Positions 8,762-18,218 are shown, counted from the first letter of the stretch. The stretch is DNA of 64,000 nt from Lactobacillaceae bacterium (GCA_902834055.1 CADFHB010000002.1:18855-82854), one strand, 5' to 3'. Numbers and translations are program-made. The notes: a model not told the origin generated them from the letters alone.

Positions 8762-10135
8762 GTGGATACGCCAAAGATTAAGGAAAAAAAGCCATTTGGT
8801 TTTTATGTCTGTTCATTAGGCTTTACGTTTGAACGGGCAGCTTTTTATACCGTTAAGTATATGTTGGCGATTTGGATTGCCACTTCAATTGGGAAAGGTG
8901 GCCTGGGGCTGACCGATGTTAAGGCGGCCTCTATGGCAGCGGCCTTTTTGGCAATGACGTATATTGCACCAGTATTTGGTGGGTACATTGCTGACTACTG
9001 GCTCAGCCCCCGGCTGTGTGTGGCAATTGGGATGATTTTAATGGGGCTTGGTTACTTGGTAGCCTGGCAGGCCCACTCCCTAACAATGGTTTGGATCATG
9101 ATCGCCCTTGTTGCGGTTGGAACCGGACTGTTCAAGGGAAATTTGTCAGGGGTCAACGGCTTGCTGTTCAATGATGAAAAGGAATTGAACGAAGCCTTTT
9201 CGATTCAATACTCGTTTGTTAACACCGGGTCCTTTATCGGGACGACCTTTATCGTACTGTTAATTTCATCCTGGGGCTTCAACTTTGTTTTCCTGGTTTG
9301 TGCCGTATTGATGTTTGTCGATGCAATTTGGTTTATCTGCAACCTTCGTTCCTTAGGCGATGCTGGTAAGAAGCCGTTTAAGGTTGACCAACGTAAGTTC
9401 TCAACCGCTGCTACGAAGAGTGACAAGAAAGAAGAAAAGAAGGATAGTAGTAAGGAACCATTGACCGCCGGAGACAAGAAACGGATCGCAGCAATTGTCT
9501 TAGTTACTATTTTCTCCGTTGTCTTCTGGATGGTTTGGTACATGGCTTACATGCCGGTTTACTACTACTTCGGCTATGGTGACGGTGCTAACTTCTTGCA
9601 CCGGGCTAATTGGATGATCGGTTCCTTTAGGGTGCCAACGTCATACTTTGACTCGGTTAACGCCATCGTATGTATTGCTTTAGGGCCAATCTTTGGGCGC
9701 TTATGGACGAAGCTTTCGGAACGGCCACAAGGCGATATGAGTATGTTTAAAAAGACCGCACTGGGGATTATCTTTATTGGTCTGGCATACGTTGTAATGG
9801 TAATTGCTGATATGGTTGGCCAGGGTCACACCTCAATTTGGTGGATCGTAATGGTCAGTGTCTTGATGTCAATTGGTGAAATGGTCTTCTCCCCAATGGG
9901 GAACTCCTTTATTACTAAGTTGGCACCAGCGAAGGTAATGGGGCTCTTACTGGGCTTCTGGCCAGTAGCTGTCTTCTTTGCAACCCTGATTTACCCAAGC
10001 GTTTACGCCGTCCTCAAGACCAGCGATCCTGCCCGCTTCCAAATGGGTTACGGGATTCTGGCTGCAATCGTAATTGTCTTAGGGTTAATTCTCTGGTTCA
10101 GTAGCCGGAAACTTGATGCGCTCGAAAAGAGCTAA
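8762..10135 (+). CDS. POT-family proton:peptide symporter
   Basis: A 457-residue proton-dependent oligopeptide transporter (PTR2/DtpT type) of the cytoplasmic membrane. It shows the family core GFTFERAAFYTVKYMLA, then GGYIADYW after the third helix, GLFKGNLSGVNG, and FSIQYSFVNTGSFIG. A charged lysine/glutamate-rich loop lies in the middle (about residues 205-240). Start choice: GTG 8762 lies six bases after AAGGA; the upstream in-frame codons lack any site. The product would import di- and tripeptides, fitting the divergent serine dehydratase as an amino-acid-consuming partner. Peptide specificity is inferred from the family. Confidence 0.88.
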   Translation: MDTPKIKEKKPFGFYVCSLGFTFERAAFYTVKYMLAIWIATSIGKGGLGLTDVKAASMAAAFLAMTYIAPVFGGYIADYWLSPRLCVAIGMILMGLGYLVAWQAHSLTMVWIMIALVAVGTGLFKGNLSGVNGLLFNDEKELNEAFSIQYSFVNTGSFIGTTFIVLLISSWGFNFVFLVCAVLMFVDAIWFICNLRSLGDAGKKPFKVDQRKFSTAATKSDKKEEKKDSSKEPLTAGDKKRIAAIVLVTIFSVVFWMVWYMAYMPVYYYFGYGDGANFLHRANWMIGSFRVPTSYFDSVNAIVCIALGPIFGRLWTKLSERPQGDMSMFKKTALGIIFIGLAYVVMVIADMVGQGHTSIWWIVMVSVLMSIGEMVFSPMGNSFITKLAPAKVMGLLLGFWPVAVFFATLIYPSVYAVLKTSDPARFQMGYGILAAIVIVLGLILWFSSRKLDALEKS

Positions 10136-10170
10136 TTTATTAGGTATAGGAAGAAACTTCCTAGAAAATG

Positions 10171-10206
10171 GACCGTTAGCGTTTTAAACGTTAGCGGCCT
10201 TTTTTA
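10171..10206 (+). terminator. Terminator of the peptide symporter gene
   Basis: CCGTTAGCGTTT pairs with AAACGTTAGCGG (two G-T pairs) and is followed by CCTTTTTTA. Confidence 0.8.
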
Positions 10207-10242
10207 GTCTGTACGAACTTATTTCGGGTGACTTATCGTCGA

Positions 10243-10263
10243 CTGTGATTTTTAAATAGTGAA
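10243..10263 (+). repeat. Direct repeat copy 1 upstream of the dicarboxylate symporter
   Basis: CTGTGATTTTTAAATAGTGAA occurs here and again, with one difference, at 10449-10469. The 446-base gap that holds both copies is AT-rich and has no gene longer than a few codons. Confidence 0.6.
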
Positions 10264-10448
10264 TGAAACAATAAAATCAAAAAAATCTCAAAAATTTTTT
10301 AACGGAAAACACGGACAATTACTGCATAATTATAGCAAACGATAGGCTCGATATAGTGAGGATATATCAGCTAAATCAGAATAATTAATCTAAACTTTAT
10401 TATACAAACTACTAATTAAGGAACAATAGCCCAAATGATCATTAAATG

Positions 10449-10469
10449 CTGTGATTTATAAATAGTGAA
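10449..10469 (+). repeat. Direct repeat copy 2 upstream of the dicarboxylate symporter
   Basis: CTGTGATTTATAAATAGTGAA, a 20-of-21 match to the copy 206 bases upstream. It may be a binding site or the trace of a local duplication. Confidence 0.6.
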
Positions 10470-10528
10470 CTAACGTATAAAAACGTCTTCTCCTGTTCGT
10501 GTTTTGGCCAAAAGAGAGGTGAAAAGCA

Positions 10529-10549
10529 ATGGCAGATGTGCTAAAGTAG
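10529..10549 (+). other. Possible six-codon leader peptide
   Basis: A GAGAGGTG ribosome site precedes ATG-GCA-GAT-GTG-CTA-AAG-TAG (MADVLK), 32 bases before the symporter start. The well-formed site with such a short frame suggests either a leader peptide or chance. Confidence 0.25.
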
Positions 10550-10581
10550 TTACTGACATTTAAGAGGGAGAAGGGTATACA

Positions 10582-11895
10582 GTGAAACACTATCGTTTTA
10601 GCCGGTTAAGCATGGGCTGGCAAATTATGATTGGTTTAGTTCTTGGGATTATCTGTGGGGTGGTCTTTTATCAAAATAAGGGTGCCATCACGGTGATGCA
10701 AAGTCTCGGGACGATCTTTATTCGCTTGATTCAGATGATCGTAATGCCGATTGTCGTTTCTTGTCTGACGGTCGGTATTGCTAACATTGGCGACATTAAG
10801 AAATTAGGGCGGATCGGTGCTAAGACGTTGATCTACTTTGAAATCTTAACGACAATCGCCTTGCTGCTAGGGATTGGGATGGCTAACCTCACCCACCCAG
10901 GTTCGTTCATTAACATCCACGAACTTCACGCAACGGATATTTCGCAATACATGTCGACGGCGAAGCACGCTGCTCACGACAGCGGCTTTTGGCCACTGAT
11001 CCTGTCGATCATCCCGACAAACATCTTTAAGTCGATGTCTGACGGTGATATGATGCCGGTAATCTTATTCTCCGTTTTGTTTGGGCTCGGAATTGCCGCG
11101 GTTGGTGAAAAGGCTAAGATCCTCATCGACGTCCTTAACGGTGTGGCAGAAGTTATGTTTAAGGTTACTAACTGGGTAATGAAGTTCGCACCGATTGGTG
11201 TCTTTGGTTTAATCGGGATGACAATTGCGGAGATGGGGATCAGTGCCCTCCTACCGCTGGGTTACTTTATCTTGATTGCTTACGTCACCATGGTGATCTT
11301 TATCGTGGTAATACTAGGAATTACGGCCCACCTCTTCCATTTGCGTTACTGGAAGACGATGCGGGTAATCTGGGACGAGATTATCCTGGCCTTTACCACT
11401 GCTAGTTCCGAGGTTACGTTGCCCCGGTTGATGAAGAAAACCCAGGACATGGGGGTTGAAAAGGGGATTACCTCCTTTGTTATCCCGACCGGTTACACCT
11501 TTAATCTCGATGGTTCAGCCATTTACCAGTCCTTGGCCGCAATTTTCTTAGCCCAGGCTTATGGCTTGCACCTCTCACTGGCTCACCAGATCACCCTGTT
11601 GATTGTCTTGATGATCACTAGTAAAGGGATGGCCGGGGTGCCAGGAGCCTCCTTCGTGGTCCTGCTGGCTAGTGTTTCAACGATCGGTGTCCCGATGGCG
11701 GGCCTAACCTTTATCGCCGGAATTGACCGTTTCGTCGACATGGGGCGGACGGCCGTCAACGTGGTTGGTAATTCGATTGCCACCTTGGTAATTGGGGAAT
11801 CTGAAAAGTCGCTCGACCGTGACCAGTACAACAAGTACCTGGACTCCTACGGCAAGCGGTCCGCAACGGCAAAAGAAGCTACTAAAGCAGAATAG
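10582..11895 (+). CDS. Dicarboxylate/amino acid:cation symporter (DAACS/GltP family)
   Basis: A 437-residue membrane symporter of the glutamate/aspartate/C4-dicarboxylate family. The serine-rich re-entrant motif TTASSEVTLPRLMKK lies near residue 275 and the substrate and sodium-binding motif FNLDGSAIYQ near residue 310. The start follows GAGGGAGAAGGG. The upstream 446-base gap carries a direct repeat and a possible leader peptide. The Lrp regulator gene is convergent downstream. The substrate may be glutamate, aspartate, serine/threonine or a dicarboxylate; the sequence does not decide. Confidence 0.9.
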   Translation: MKHYRFSRLSMGWQIMIGLVLGIICGVVFYQNKGAITVMQSLGTIFIRLIQMIVMPIVVSCLTVGIANIGDIKKLGRIGAKTLIYFEILTTIALLLGIGMANLTHPGSFINIHELHATDISQYMSTAKHAAHDSGFWPLILSIIPTNIFKSMSDGDMMPVILFSVLFGLGIAAVGEKAKILIDVLNGVAEVMFKVTNWVMKFAPIGVFGLIGMTIAEMGISALLPLGYFILIAYVTMVIFIVVILGITAHLFHLRYWKTMRVIWDEIILAFTTASSEVTLPRLMKKTQDMGVEKGITSFVIPTGYTFNLDGSAIYQSLAAIFLAQAYGLHLSLAHQITLLIVLMITSKGMAGVPGASFVVLLASVSTIGVPMAGLTFIAGIDRFVDMGRTAVNVVGNSIATLVIGESEKSLDRDQYNKYLDSYGKRSATAKEATKAE

Positions 11896-11906
11896 ACTAA
11901 GTACAG

Positions 11907-11947
11907 CGAGGCCACCAGTGTTCAAATCACGAATACTGGTGGCCTCG
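11907..11947. terminator. Intergenic hairpin (family member) between symporter and Lrp gene
   Basis: CGAGGCCACCAGTGTTC pairs with GAATACTGGTGGCCTCG around a 7-base loop. It belongs to the CAGTGTTCGGAT-type hairpin family of this window and lies between convergent genes, so it probably ends both transcripts. Confidence 0.75.
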
Positions 11948-11962
11948 TTTCGTCCCGTGGGA

Positions 11963-12427
11963 TTATTCTTCTTGTGAATCAGGGTGATCATTGTGCAGTT
12001 GAATTCCCCGGTGGTTAACGCTGGTGCTGAAGACAATCTGGGTACTGGTCTTACCAAACCGCTGCTGGATGATGTTGATGAAGTCATCAAGGTCAGTCGT
12101 TGATGGAAAAATCACCTCCATGATTTCGGAGTAATCGCCAGTTACACAGTTACATTCAATGACGTTGGGGATACTTTGAATATATGGGTAGAATTCTTCT
12201 TTTTGCCGGGGTTCCAGTTGGACCTGAATGAAGGCCCGGACATGGAAGCCAATTTTTTCCATATTAATTGTGGAATGGTAGCCGGTAATAATCCCGGCCT
12301 TTTCCAACTTGTTGATTCGGGCAGCGATGGCGGGTGAGGAAATAAAGCATTCCTTGGAAAGGTCTTTCAAGGATGCCCGCGCGTTCTTTTGCAATAAGTT
12401 AATGATTCGTTGGTCAATTTTATCCAT
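11963..12427 (-). CDS. Lrp/AsnC-family transcriptional regulator
   Basis: A 154-residue feast/famine regulator. The N-terminus (DKIDQRIINLLQKNARASLKDLS) begins the AsnC winged helix-turn-helix, and residues 65-145 form the RAM effector domain with a VIECNCVTGDYSE segment. Such proteins bind amino acids and act as dimers or octamers on nearby transport and metabolism genes. Its convergent neighbour is a dicarboxylate/amino acid symporter, a plausible target. The C-terminus has an extra acidic tail. Confidence 0.92.
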   Translation of the reverse strand: MDKIDQRIINLLQKNARASLKDLSKECFISSPAIAARINKLEKAGIITGYHSTINMEKIGFHVRAFIQVQLEPRQKEEFYPYIQSIPNVIECNCVTGDYSEIMEVIFPSTTDLDDFINIIQQRFGKTSTQIVFSTSVNHRGIQLHNDHPDSQEE

Positions 12428-12631
12428 TGGATGAGCCTCGTTTCCGGCATGATTAAATAAAAATGGTACTATTTTAATAATTCCTTAATTCATTGATTGA
12501 ATTGTAGGCGATTTAGTGGCCCTTGTCAATTGTGAAAAAATTCGCGAGATCACCTGAAAGCTTACTACGACTAGTGATTTAATGGTACAATATAGGCATA
12601 GATATAAGATGCTGCATTGGAGGCTAAGCAT

Positions 12632-13096
12632 ATGGATCAAGAATACCAAAATATTTTAGTCCCAGTTGATGGTTCTAAGGAATCAGAACTGGCTTTAGAG
12701 CGGGCCATCTTTGTTGCCAAGCGGAATGGTGCGCACGTGGACGTGCTGAATGTAATTGACACGCGGGCAATGGCATACAACTTTGCCGGCATGTCAGATG
12801 GTAGCATTGCCTACCAACTCGTTGATAAGTCTAAGGAGTACCTTAGCCAACTGCTCAAGGATGCTAAGGAAAAGAATGGCTTTGACAATATGGATATCCA
12901 CATTCGGTTGGGTAACCCAAAGACGATTATTTCCTTTGACTTCATCCATGACCACCACAATGATATGATCATGATTGGTGCCAGTGGGCTTTCCCGGATG
13001 CAACGGGCAGTGATGGGTTCCGTTACGTCTTACGTTAAGCGGAATGCGCCGGTTGATGTATTGGTTGTCCGGACTGCGGTTGACCAACAAAACTAG
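12632..13096 (+). CDS. Universal stress protein, UspA family
   Basis: A 154-residue single-domain Usp protein. It begins NILVPVDGSKESELALERAI and ends with the ATP-binding-type motif GASGLSRMQRAVMGSVTSYV followed by DVLVVR. The ATG at 12632 follows GGAGG; a TTG at 12617 would overlap that site. The extended -10 region GGTACAAT lies at about 12586-12593. A second paralogue occurs at 39982-40446. The physiological role is unknown but the family responds to starvation, acid and other stresses. Confidence 0.92.
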   Translation: MDQEYQNILVPVDGSKESELALERAIFVAKRNGAHVDVLNVIDTRAMAYNFAGMSDGSIAYQLVDKSKEYLSQLLKDAKEKNGFDNMDIHIRLGNPKTIISFDFIHDHHNDMIMIGASGLSRMQRAVMGSVTSYVKRNAPVDVLVVRTAVDQQN

Positions 13097-13143
13097 GCTT
13101 AGTAAAAGCGCCGGACCGGTGCAGATTTTATAACATACCCAAC

Positions 13144-13182
13144 GGGCTTCCAGTGTTCGGATTATCCGAATACTGGGAGCCC
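13144..13182 (+). terminator. Intergenic hairpin (family member) after usp
   Basis: GGGCTTCCAGTGTTCGGAT pairs with ATCCGAATACTGGGAGCCC and is followed by CTTT. It contains the conserved inner sequence of the hairpin family. Confidence 0.7.
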
Positions 13183-13233
13183 CTTTGTGCTCACCAGAAG
13201 AATCGCTAGACCATTTGAAAAGTGGTGATGAGA

Positions 13234-14274
13234 ATGATAAAAACTAAGTGGTCCCGCCGGTGCTTAATGGCGCTGGTTAGCGTGGCATTGGCGGTGATGC
13301 CACTGACCGCCCACGCGGCTTCGGTCGACCAGCGGCTTCGGCGGATGTTGCGTGATAACCAGGTAAACGGTATTGTCCTAGTAAACGGGACGGCTGGTCG
13401 TGCCCACGTCATTAGCCACCGAGAGGTAACGGACCGCAAGCAAATGGTGCGGGCGAATCGGCTGTTCCCGGTGGCCTCCTTTCAAAAACTGATGACCGGG
13501 GTGACGGTTGAACAGTTGGTTCAATCAGGCAAGCTCAGTCTAAATACGCCCCTCAGCCGGTTTTTCCCGCAAATTCCGTTGGCTGACCAGGTGACGATCG
13601 ATCGGATGATGAAGCACACGAGTGGCCTGGTGAATCAACCACGACCGTTAAAACGACCCTTACGCGGTGAACGAGCCCAACTACGGTACGCACTTACCGG
13701 GTGCCGGTCGACCGGGGACTTCACGTGGCACTATACCGACTTGGATTTTATCCTGTTGGCGGCGGTAATTCAGCAGACCACCCACCAGGCTTACCGAAGC
13801 TACCTGAGCCACCAGGTCCTTCAGCCAGCCGGGGTTCACGTTTGCTTTTATGACCAGGTTAAGCGGTCGGCGGTTACGCCAGCGGTTGGTGGTGACTGGG
13901 CGAACCTCTACCTGGCAATGTCACCCGAACTTGGCGCCGGGGATATTTTTTGTACGCCCCAGGACTACTGGCGTTTTTATAACCGGGTCCTACTCAACGA
14001 CCCGGCCCTGCTGGATCGTTTCCTCACACATAAAGGGAAGCAGGGCGCTGAAACCTACTTTGGTGGCACGTACATCGAGCCGCCGTACTTACACGTAAAT
14101 GGCTATTTAGCCGGGTATTCTTGTACCTTATACAGTAACTACCAGCAAAAACGGACGATAATGTTGTTTGCTAACAACCTTTCGTATGCCCAGTTACGGG
14201 CAATCAACAGTCAACTATACCATGCCTACTTCGGTGACTACCGGGAAGAACAGGCAACGATCAATGCAGATTAG
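13234..14274 (+). CDS. Secreted serine hydrolase, beta-lactamase/DD-peptidase (class C) fold
   Basis: A 346-residue exported protein. The N-terminus (MIKTKWSRRCLMALVSVALA then a site near AHAAS) is a signal peptide. The catalytic SxxK tetrad is ASFQKLMTG near residue 85, and a Tyr motif HYTDLDF near residue 170 stands where the family has YSN, so the third residue differs (D). A C-terminal HVNGYLAGYSC segment may hold the third motif. The ATG at 13234 is favoured over the upstream GTG/ATG codons by the GGTGATGAG site. Likely acts on cell-wall muropeptides or small esters outside the cell. Substrate unknown; related to FmtA/EstB-type proteins rather than to resistance enzymes. Confidence 0.8.
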   Translation: MIKTKWSRRCLMALVSVALAVMPLTAHAASVDQRLRRMLRDNQVNGIVLVNGTAGRAHVISHREVTDRKQMVRANRLFPVASFQKLMTGVTVEQLVQSGKLSLNTPLSRFFPQIPLADQVTIDRMMKHTSGLVNQPRPLKRPLRGERAQLRYALTGCRSTGDFTWHYTDLDFILLAAVIQQTTHQAYRSYLSHQVLQPAGVHVCFYDQVKRSAVTPAVGGDWANLYLAMSPELGAGDIFCTPQDYWRFYNRVLLNDPALLDRFLTHKGKQGAETYFGGTYIEPPYLHVNGYLAGYSCTLYSNYQQKRTIMLFANNLSYAQLRAINSQLYHAYFGDYREEQATINAD

Positions 14275-14284
14275 CATTATAAAA

Positions 14285-14455
14285 GACGGCTGTAACATAA
14301 GTCCCTTATATAGTTGAAAATGCTGCAGCACAGTACACGAAGGGCCTTTAGTGTTCGGATTCTCCGAACGCTAAAGGCCCTTCGTGCTTTCGGGGGACAG
14401 GCTTACTTCGCTTCGAAAAGCGAACTAACAAGCTAGTTCTGTCTCATTCCCCTTT
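14285..14455. repeat. Composite palindromic element, copy 1
   Basis: Between the convergent serine hydrolase and lacS genes. It begins GGCTGTAACATAAG, contains a 51-base hairpin (14336-14386) with the inner family sequence AGTGTTCGGA/TCCGAAC, and ends with CGAACTAACAAGCTAGTTCTG (14421-14441) then TCTCA. The hairpin arms CACGAAGGGCCTTTAG and CTAAAGGCCCTTCGTG are perfect. Two further copies are at 16615-16762 and 37836-38030. Confidence 0.7.
14336..14386. terminator. Intergenic hairpin (family member) between convergent genes
   Basis: Perfect arms of about 24 bases separated by a 3-base loop; probably ends transcription from both the serine hydrolase and lacS genes. It is the core of composite element copy 1. 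Confidence 0.65.
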
Positions 14456-14466
14456 TGAATGCTTAA

Positions 14467-16404
14467 CTATTCTTTTTTCGTAACCTGCAAGATGTCATCC
14501 TTAACCGTGACTTGGTCGTCGGCCTTAGCTAACATATCAAAGTTGAAGCTTTCGCTGTTTGTAACGGTAACAATTACCGTATCATCTAAGCCCGCTTTCT
14601 TAATCGTTGGGTCCCAGAATTCCATGAGTTCTTGGCCCTTGTCGATGTGCTGACCCTTGGTGAAGTAGGTAACGAAACCAGTACCGTGAAGCTTGACAGT
14701 GTCAATCCCGATGTGGATTAACAGCGCGATTCCGTTGTCGGAAACTAACCCAACCGCGTGCCGGGTTGAGAAGGTTGCCCGAACCGTACCAGCGAATGGT
14801 GCGTAAACCTTACCGTCTGATGGCTTGATGGCAAATCCTTGGCCCATCTTACCTTCAGCAAAGGCCGGATCACTAACGTCCTTTAGGTTGACTAACGTAC
14901 CAGCAACTGGGGCTGGAATGTTGGTAACACCTGGTTGAGGTGCTGGTTCTTCAGCAACGGCTTGGTCGTCGCTGCCTTTTTCACCAAGGTGCTTACCCCA
15001 AGTTTGTTCCAACTTGGCCACGATCTTAGCGTGGGAGCTTTCATCCAACTTAACCTTGAGGGCGAAGATAATAATCCCAACAATGATCAGGGCAATTGGA
15101 ATTAAGAACATGTAAATCTTGAAGACGCTAACGCCGTGTGCGGTAACCGTAGCGGCAGTAGCACCACCGGTCATCCCGGCAGCAACGGTAGCGGCACCAA
15201 CAACACCGTTGGCAACGGCACCACCGAACTTATCAAGCAGTGGCCGAATTGACAGGGTCAACGATTCGTCACGGTGACCAAGCTTCAATTGACCATATTC
15301 AACAGAGTCGGTAATCGTCATCAGAACAACCAGGAAGATAATTGGTTGTGGGATGAAGAATAATTCGGCACCGAGCAGAACCAGTGCTAATGACTTGCCG
15401 GCAAAGGAGAAGATCAAGGCACCGATAACTTCAATGGTAGCAGCACCATAGAAGAGCTTGTGACGACCAACCTTACCTGAGAAGAGTGGGAAGGCGAAGA
15501 CGGAGATAACCCCGACAACCGTGTTCAGACCACCCAGGATTGAGAAGGCCTTTGAGTTACCTAAAATGTAAGTGAAGTAGTAAAGTTCAAAACTGTTCAA
15601 CAGGGTTTGACCAGTAGTGAAGAACAGGTAGGACATCGCAATTGCCAGCAATTGATCGTTCTTGATCAGGATGTGCAGGATATCCTTTAACTTAGTTTGT
15701 TCCTTGTTTTCACGAAGCAGTGACTTTTGTTCGTGGGTAAACATCCCCACACCGATCGCGGTGATTGCCGAAATAGCGGCAACGATGACGGCGAAGATGA
15801 ACCAACCACGGTCATCACCGGTTCCACCGTTTTGGTTGATGGAGAAGAACAGAACCATTGGCATGATAACAAAACCGATGATCTGCCCACCGATGGTTGA
15901 ACCAACCCGGGCGAAGGTAGCAATCTTGTCACGTTCGTGTGAATCGAATGACATGGCTGGAACCATGGACCAGAAACCAACATCATTGAAGGAATAGAAG
16001 ACATCCATGATGATGTAAATAATGGCAAAGACAACCAGGTACATGACTGGGTTAGAAACGTTCAAACCACCTAGTGGTGTGAACAGTGCGGCCAGCAGTA
16101 CGGCAGAAATAACACCACCGCCGACAACCCACGGCTTAAACTTTCCCCATTTGGTATTTGTCCGGTCGATGGCGTTACCAATTAGTGGGTCAACCAGTAA
16201 TTCCACAATCCGTAGAATCATGATGATCATAGTGACGTAACCGACCATCCGGTTATCAAAGTGCTTGTCACTAGACGTGAATAGGTGACCAGTGACGTAC
16301 ATCATAAAGTAAGTAGAAAGTAATGCAAAGAAGGCATCATGCCCGAACGCCCCTAGCGAATATGCGAGGCGCGAGCGGACCTTATGTGGCTCTTGCTTAT
16401 CCAT
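14467..16404 (-). CDS. lacS: Lactose/galactoside permease LacS with fused IIA domain
   Basis: A 645-residue protein with an N-terminal 12-helix GPH symporter (about residues 1-460) and a C-terminal IIA-Glc-like domain (about 500-640). The IIA part shows VTNIPAPVAGTLVNLKDV and the phosphorylatable histidine in LLIHIGIDTVKLHG. In the family, HPr phosphorylates this histidine and tunes lactose/galactose exchange. The start follows AAAGGGGAG. No beta-galactosidase gene lies nearby in this window. A cre-like site lies about 50 bases upstream of the start. A composite repeat lies on each side of the gene. Confidence 0.93.
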   Translation of the reverse strand: MDKQEPHKVRSRLAYSLGAFGHDAFFALLSTYFMMYVTGHLFTSSDKHFDNRMVGYVTMIIMILRIVELLVDPLIGNAIDRTNTKWGKFKPWVVGGGVISAVLLAALFTPLGGLNVSNPVMYLVVFAIIYIIMDVFYSFNDVGFWSMVPAMSFDSHERDKIATFARVGSTIGGQIIGFVIMPMVLFFSINQNGGTGDDRGWFIFAVIVAAISAITAIGVGMFTHEQKSLLRENKEQTKLKDILHILIKNDQLLAIAMSYLFFTTGQTLLNSFELYYFTYILGNSKAFSILGGLNTVVGVISVFAFPLFSGKVGRHKLFYGAATIEVIGALIFSFAGKSLALVLLGAELFFIPQPIIFLVVLMTITDSVEYGQLKLGHRDESLTLSIRPLLDKFGGAVANGVVGAATVAAGMTGGATAATVTAHGVSVFKIYMFLIPIALIIVGIIIFALKVKLDESSHAKIVAKLEQTWGKHLGEKGSDDQAVAEEPAPQPGVTNIPAPVAGTLVNLKDVSDPAFAEGKMGQGFAIKPSDGKVYAPFAGTVRATFSTRHAVGLVSDNGIALLIHIGIDTVKLHGTGFVTYFTKGQHIDKGQELMEFWDPTIKKAGLDDTVIVTVTNSESFNFDMLAKADDQVTVKDDILQVTKKE

Positions 16405-16453
16405 TATTGACTCCCCTTTTCTACGTAATCTAAATAATTGCTTACGCCATTAT

Positions 16454-16468
16454 GTTAAGCGCTTTCAT
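16454..16468 (-). promoter_or_regulatory. cre-like site upstream of lacS
   Basis: On the minus strand the sequence ATGAAAGCGCTTAAC has the core AAAGCGCTT of a CcpA operator; the right end is shifted by one base from consensus. It fits catabolite control of lacS. Confidence 0.55.
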
Positions 16469-16614
16469 TAAACTTGTCAACAACTTTTTAGTAAACTTTT
16501 ACGATAAAAGCGGATTTTTATTGAGCATTTTACCGCTAAACGAGGGACAGTCATGGCTATTCGGCGTAGTGGGGAGGCGCTGTTTATTAATTAGTAAGCT
16601 GGTTGGTAAAGTTT

Positions 16615-16762
16615 TAACAATTAAGGGGAGCAGTGGCATCATGCTCAACGGTACAATGCAGTACACAAATGACCTCCAGCGCTCGGTAAAGCCGGACACT
16701 GGAGGTCATTTGTACTTGTGGGGGATCACGAACTAGCAAGCTAGTTCTGCCATGCTCCCTTT
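16615..16762. repeat. Composite palindromic element, copy 2
   Basis: In the 377-base gap between lacS and gnd. Its outer ends are themselves inverted (AGGGGAGCAGTGGCA and TGCCATGCTCCCT), it holds a hairpin at 16665-16713 (ACAAATGACCTCCAG pairing with CTGGAGGTCATTTGT) and the tail CGAACTAGCAAGCTAGTTCTG at 16729-16749. The rest of this gap (16405-16615) holds only the lacS promoter region. Confidence 0.7.
16665..16713. terminator. Intergenic hairpin (family member) downstream of gnd
   Basis: A stem of about 20 pairs, ACAAATGACCTCCAG with CTGGAGGTCATTTGT plus an inner CGG/CCG. It lies downstream of gnd (minus strand) and is the core of composite element copy 2. The arm sequence is shared with the hairpin at 37879-37932. 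Confidence 0.55.
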
Positions 16763-16781
16763 GTTTGCGTTAATGCAATTA

Positions 16782-18218
16782 TTATTGTTCTTCGTACCAG
16801 CTGTAGTGGTAGTTACCTGGGCGGTCAACACGTTCGTACGTGTGGGCACCGAAGTAGTCACGTTGTGCTTGCAGCAGGTTAGCTGGAACAACTTCTGCAC
16901 GGTAGGAGTCATAGTAGCTAATAGCAGCACTCAGCGCTGGAACTGGGATACCAGCCTTAACAGCCAGAGCAACAACGTCCCGGATAGCCTTTTGGTACTT
17001 CTTAGCGATGTCCTTGAAGTAGTCGTCAAGCAGCAGGTTCTTCAGGTCAGGGTTCTTGTCAAAGGCATCCGTGATGTTTTGCAGGAATTGTGCACGAATG
17101 ATGCATCCAGCACGCCAAATTTGAGCTAATTCACCCATCTTCAGGTTCCAGTCATAACGTTCAGAGTCGATCCGCATTTGTTCGAATCCTTGGGCGTATG
17201 ACATAACCTTACCGAAGTAAAGGGCTTCACGAACCTTTTCAACCATTTCCTTCTTGTCGTCAATGGAGAGTGATTCAGTAACTTCTGGCAGAACCTTGCT
17301 TGCGGCCACCCGTTCGTCCTTCATCATTGAGATGTAACGAGCGTAAACAGCTTCGGTGATTACGGATTGTGGAGCGCCACCTTCAAGGGCGGTTTCAGAA
17401 CTCCACTTACCAGTACCCTTGTTGGCACCACGGTCAAGGATCATGTCAACGATTGGCTTGCTCTTGTCGTCACCCAGGTCATCCTTACGAGTAAGGATGT
17501 CGGCAGTGATGTCAACCAAGTAGCTTGACAATTCACCCTTGTTCCATTCAGCGAAGGTCTTGGCAATGTCGTCAACTGGCATCTTCAAAACGTTCCGCAT
17601 GATGTTGTAACTTTCGTCAATTAATTCTTCGTCACCGTATTCGATCCCGTTGTGGACCATCTTTACGTAGTGACCTGCACCGTTAGGGCCGATGTAAGCA
17701 ACACATGGCTTACCGTCTTCTTCAGCCTTAGCAGCGATCTTAGTCAGGATTGGGGCAACTAAGTCGTAAGCTTCCTTTTGGCCACCTGGCATCAGGGCAG
17801 GACCGTGGAGGGCACCAAGTTCACCACCGGAAACACCCATACCGATGAAGTTGATACCGGACTTGTCCAACTTAGCGTTCCGGGCCATCGTATCGTGGAA
17901 GTTAGTGTTCCCACCATCGATCAAAACGTCACCCTTGTCAAGCAGAGGGAGTAATTCATCGATAACGGCATCAGTTGGCTTACCAGCCTTAACCATCAAC
18001 AGAATACGACGAGGCTTTTCAAGTGAAGCAACGAAGTCTTCAACCGTGTAGCTAGGAACCAGCTTCTTATCGCTGTGGTCCCGCATCATTTCGTCAGTAC
18101 GGTTGCGGTGACGGTTGTAGACGCCAACCGTGAAACCACGACTTTCAATGTTCAATGCAAGGTTCTTACCCATAACAGCTAAACCGACAACACCGATTTG
18201 CGCTTTATTCTCTGACAT
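16782..18218 (-). CDS. gnd: 6-phosphogluconate dehydrogenase, decarboxylating
   Basis: A 478-residue cytoplasmic enzyme that oxidises 6-phosphogluconate to ribulose-5-phosphate, CO2 and NADPH or NADH. The dinucleotide motif [16 protein letters not shown] is at residues 6-21, the substrate motif [19 protein letters not shown] follows near residue 130, and the active-site segment [17 protein letters not shown] near 185. The ATG at 18218 is preferred to a GTG at 18227 that abuts the GAGGAGA site. In a heterofermenter it feeds pentose phosphate to Xpk. zwf is the next gene upstream on the same strand but with its own terminator and promoter between. Confidence 0.97.
   Translation of the reverse strand: MSENKAQIGVVGLAVMGKNLALNIESRGFTVGVYNRHRNRTDEMMRDHSDKKLVPSYTVEDFVASLEKPRRILLMVKAGKPTDAVIDELLPLLDKGDVLIDGGNTNFHDTMARNAKLDKSGINFIGMGVSGGELGALHGPALMPGGQKEAYDLVAPILTKIAAKAEEDGKPCVAYIGPNGAGHYVKMVHNGIEYGDEELIDESYNIMRNVLKMPVDDIAKTFAEWNKGELSSYLVDITADILTRKDDLGDDKSKPIVDMILDRGANKGTGKWSSETALEGGAPQSVITEAVYARYISMMKDERVAASKVLPEVTESLSIDDKKEMVEKVREALYFGKVMSYAQGFEQMRIDSERYDWNLKMGELAQIWRAGCIIRAQFLQNITDAFDKNPDLKNLLLDDYFKDIAKKYQKAIRDVVALAVKAGIPVPALSAAISYYDSYRAEVVPANLLQAQRDYFGAHTYERVDRPGNYHYSWYEEQ

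Noticed and set aside
13234..14274. Beta-lactamase conferring resistance
   Set aside because: The SxxK is present but the second motif is YTD and the overall sequence is closer to DD-peptidase/esterase-like secreted proteins; no evidence of lactam hydrolysis.
16452..16736. 94-residue plus-strand frame between lacS and gnd
   Set aside because: It runs through the lacS promoter, the hairpin and the repeat element, so it is an accidental opening.
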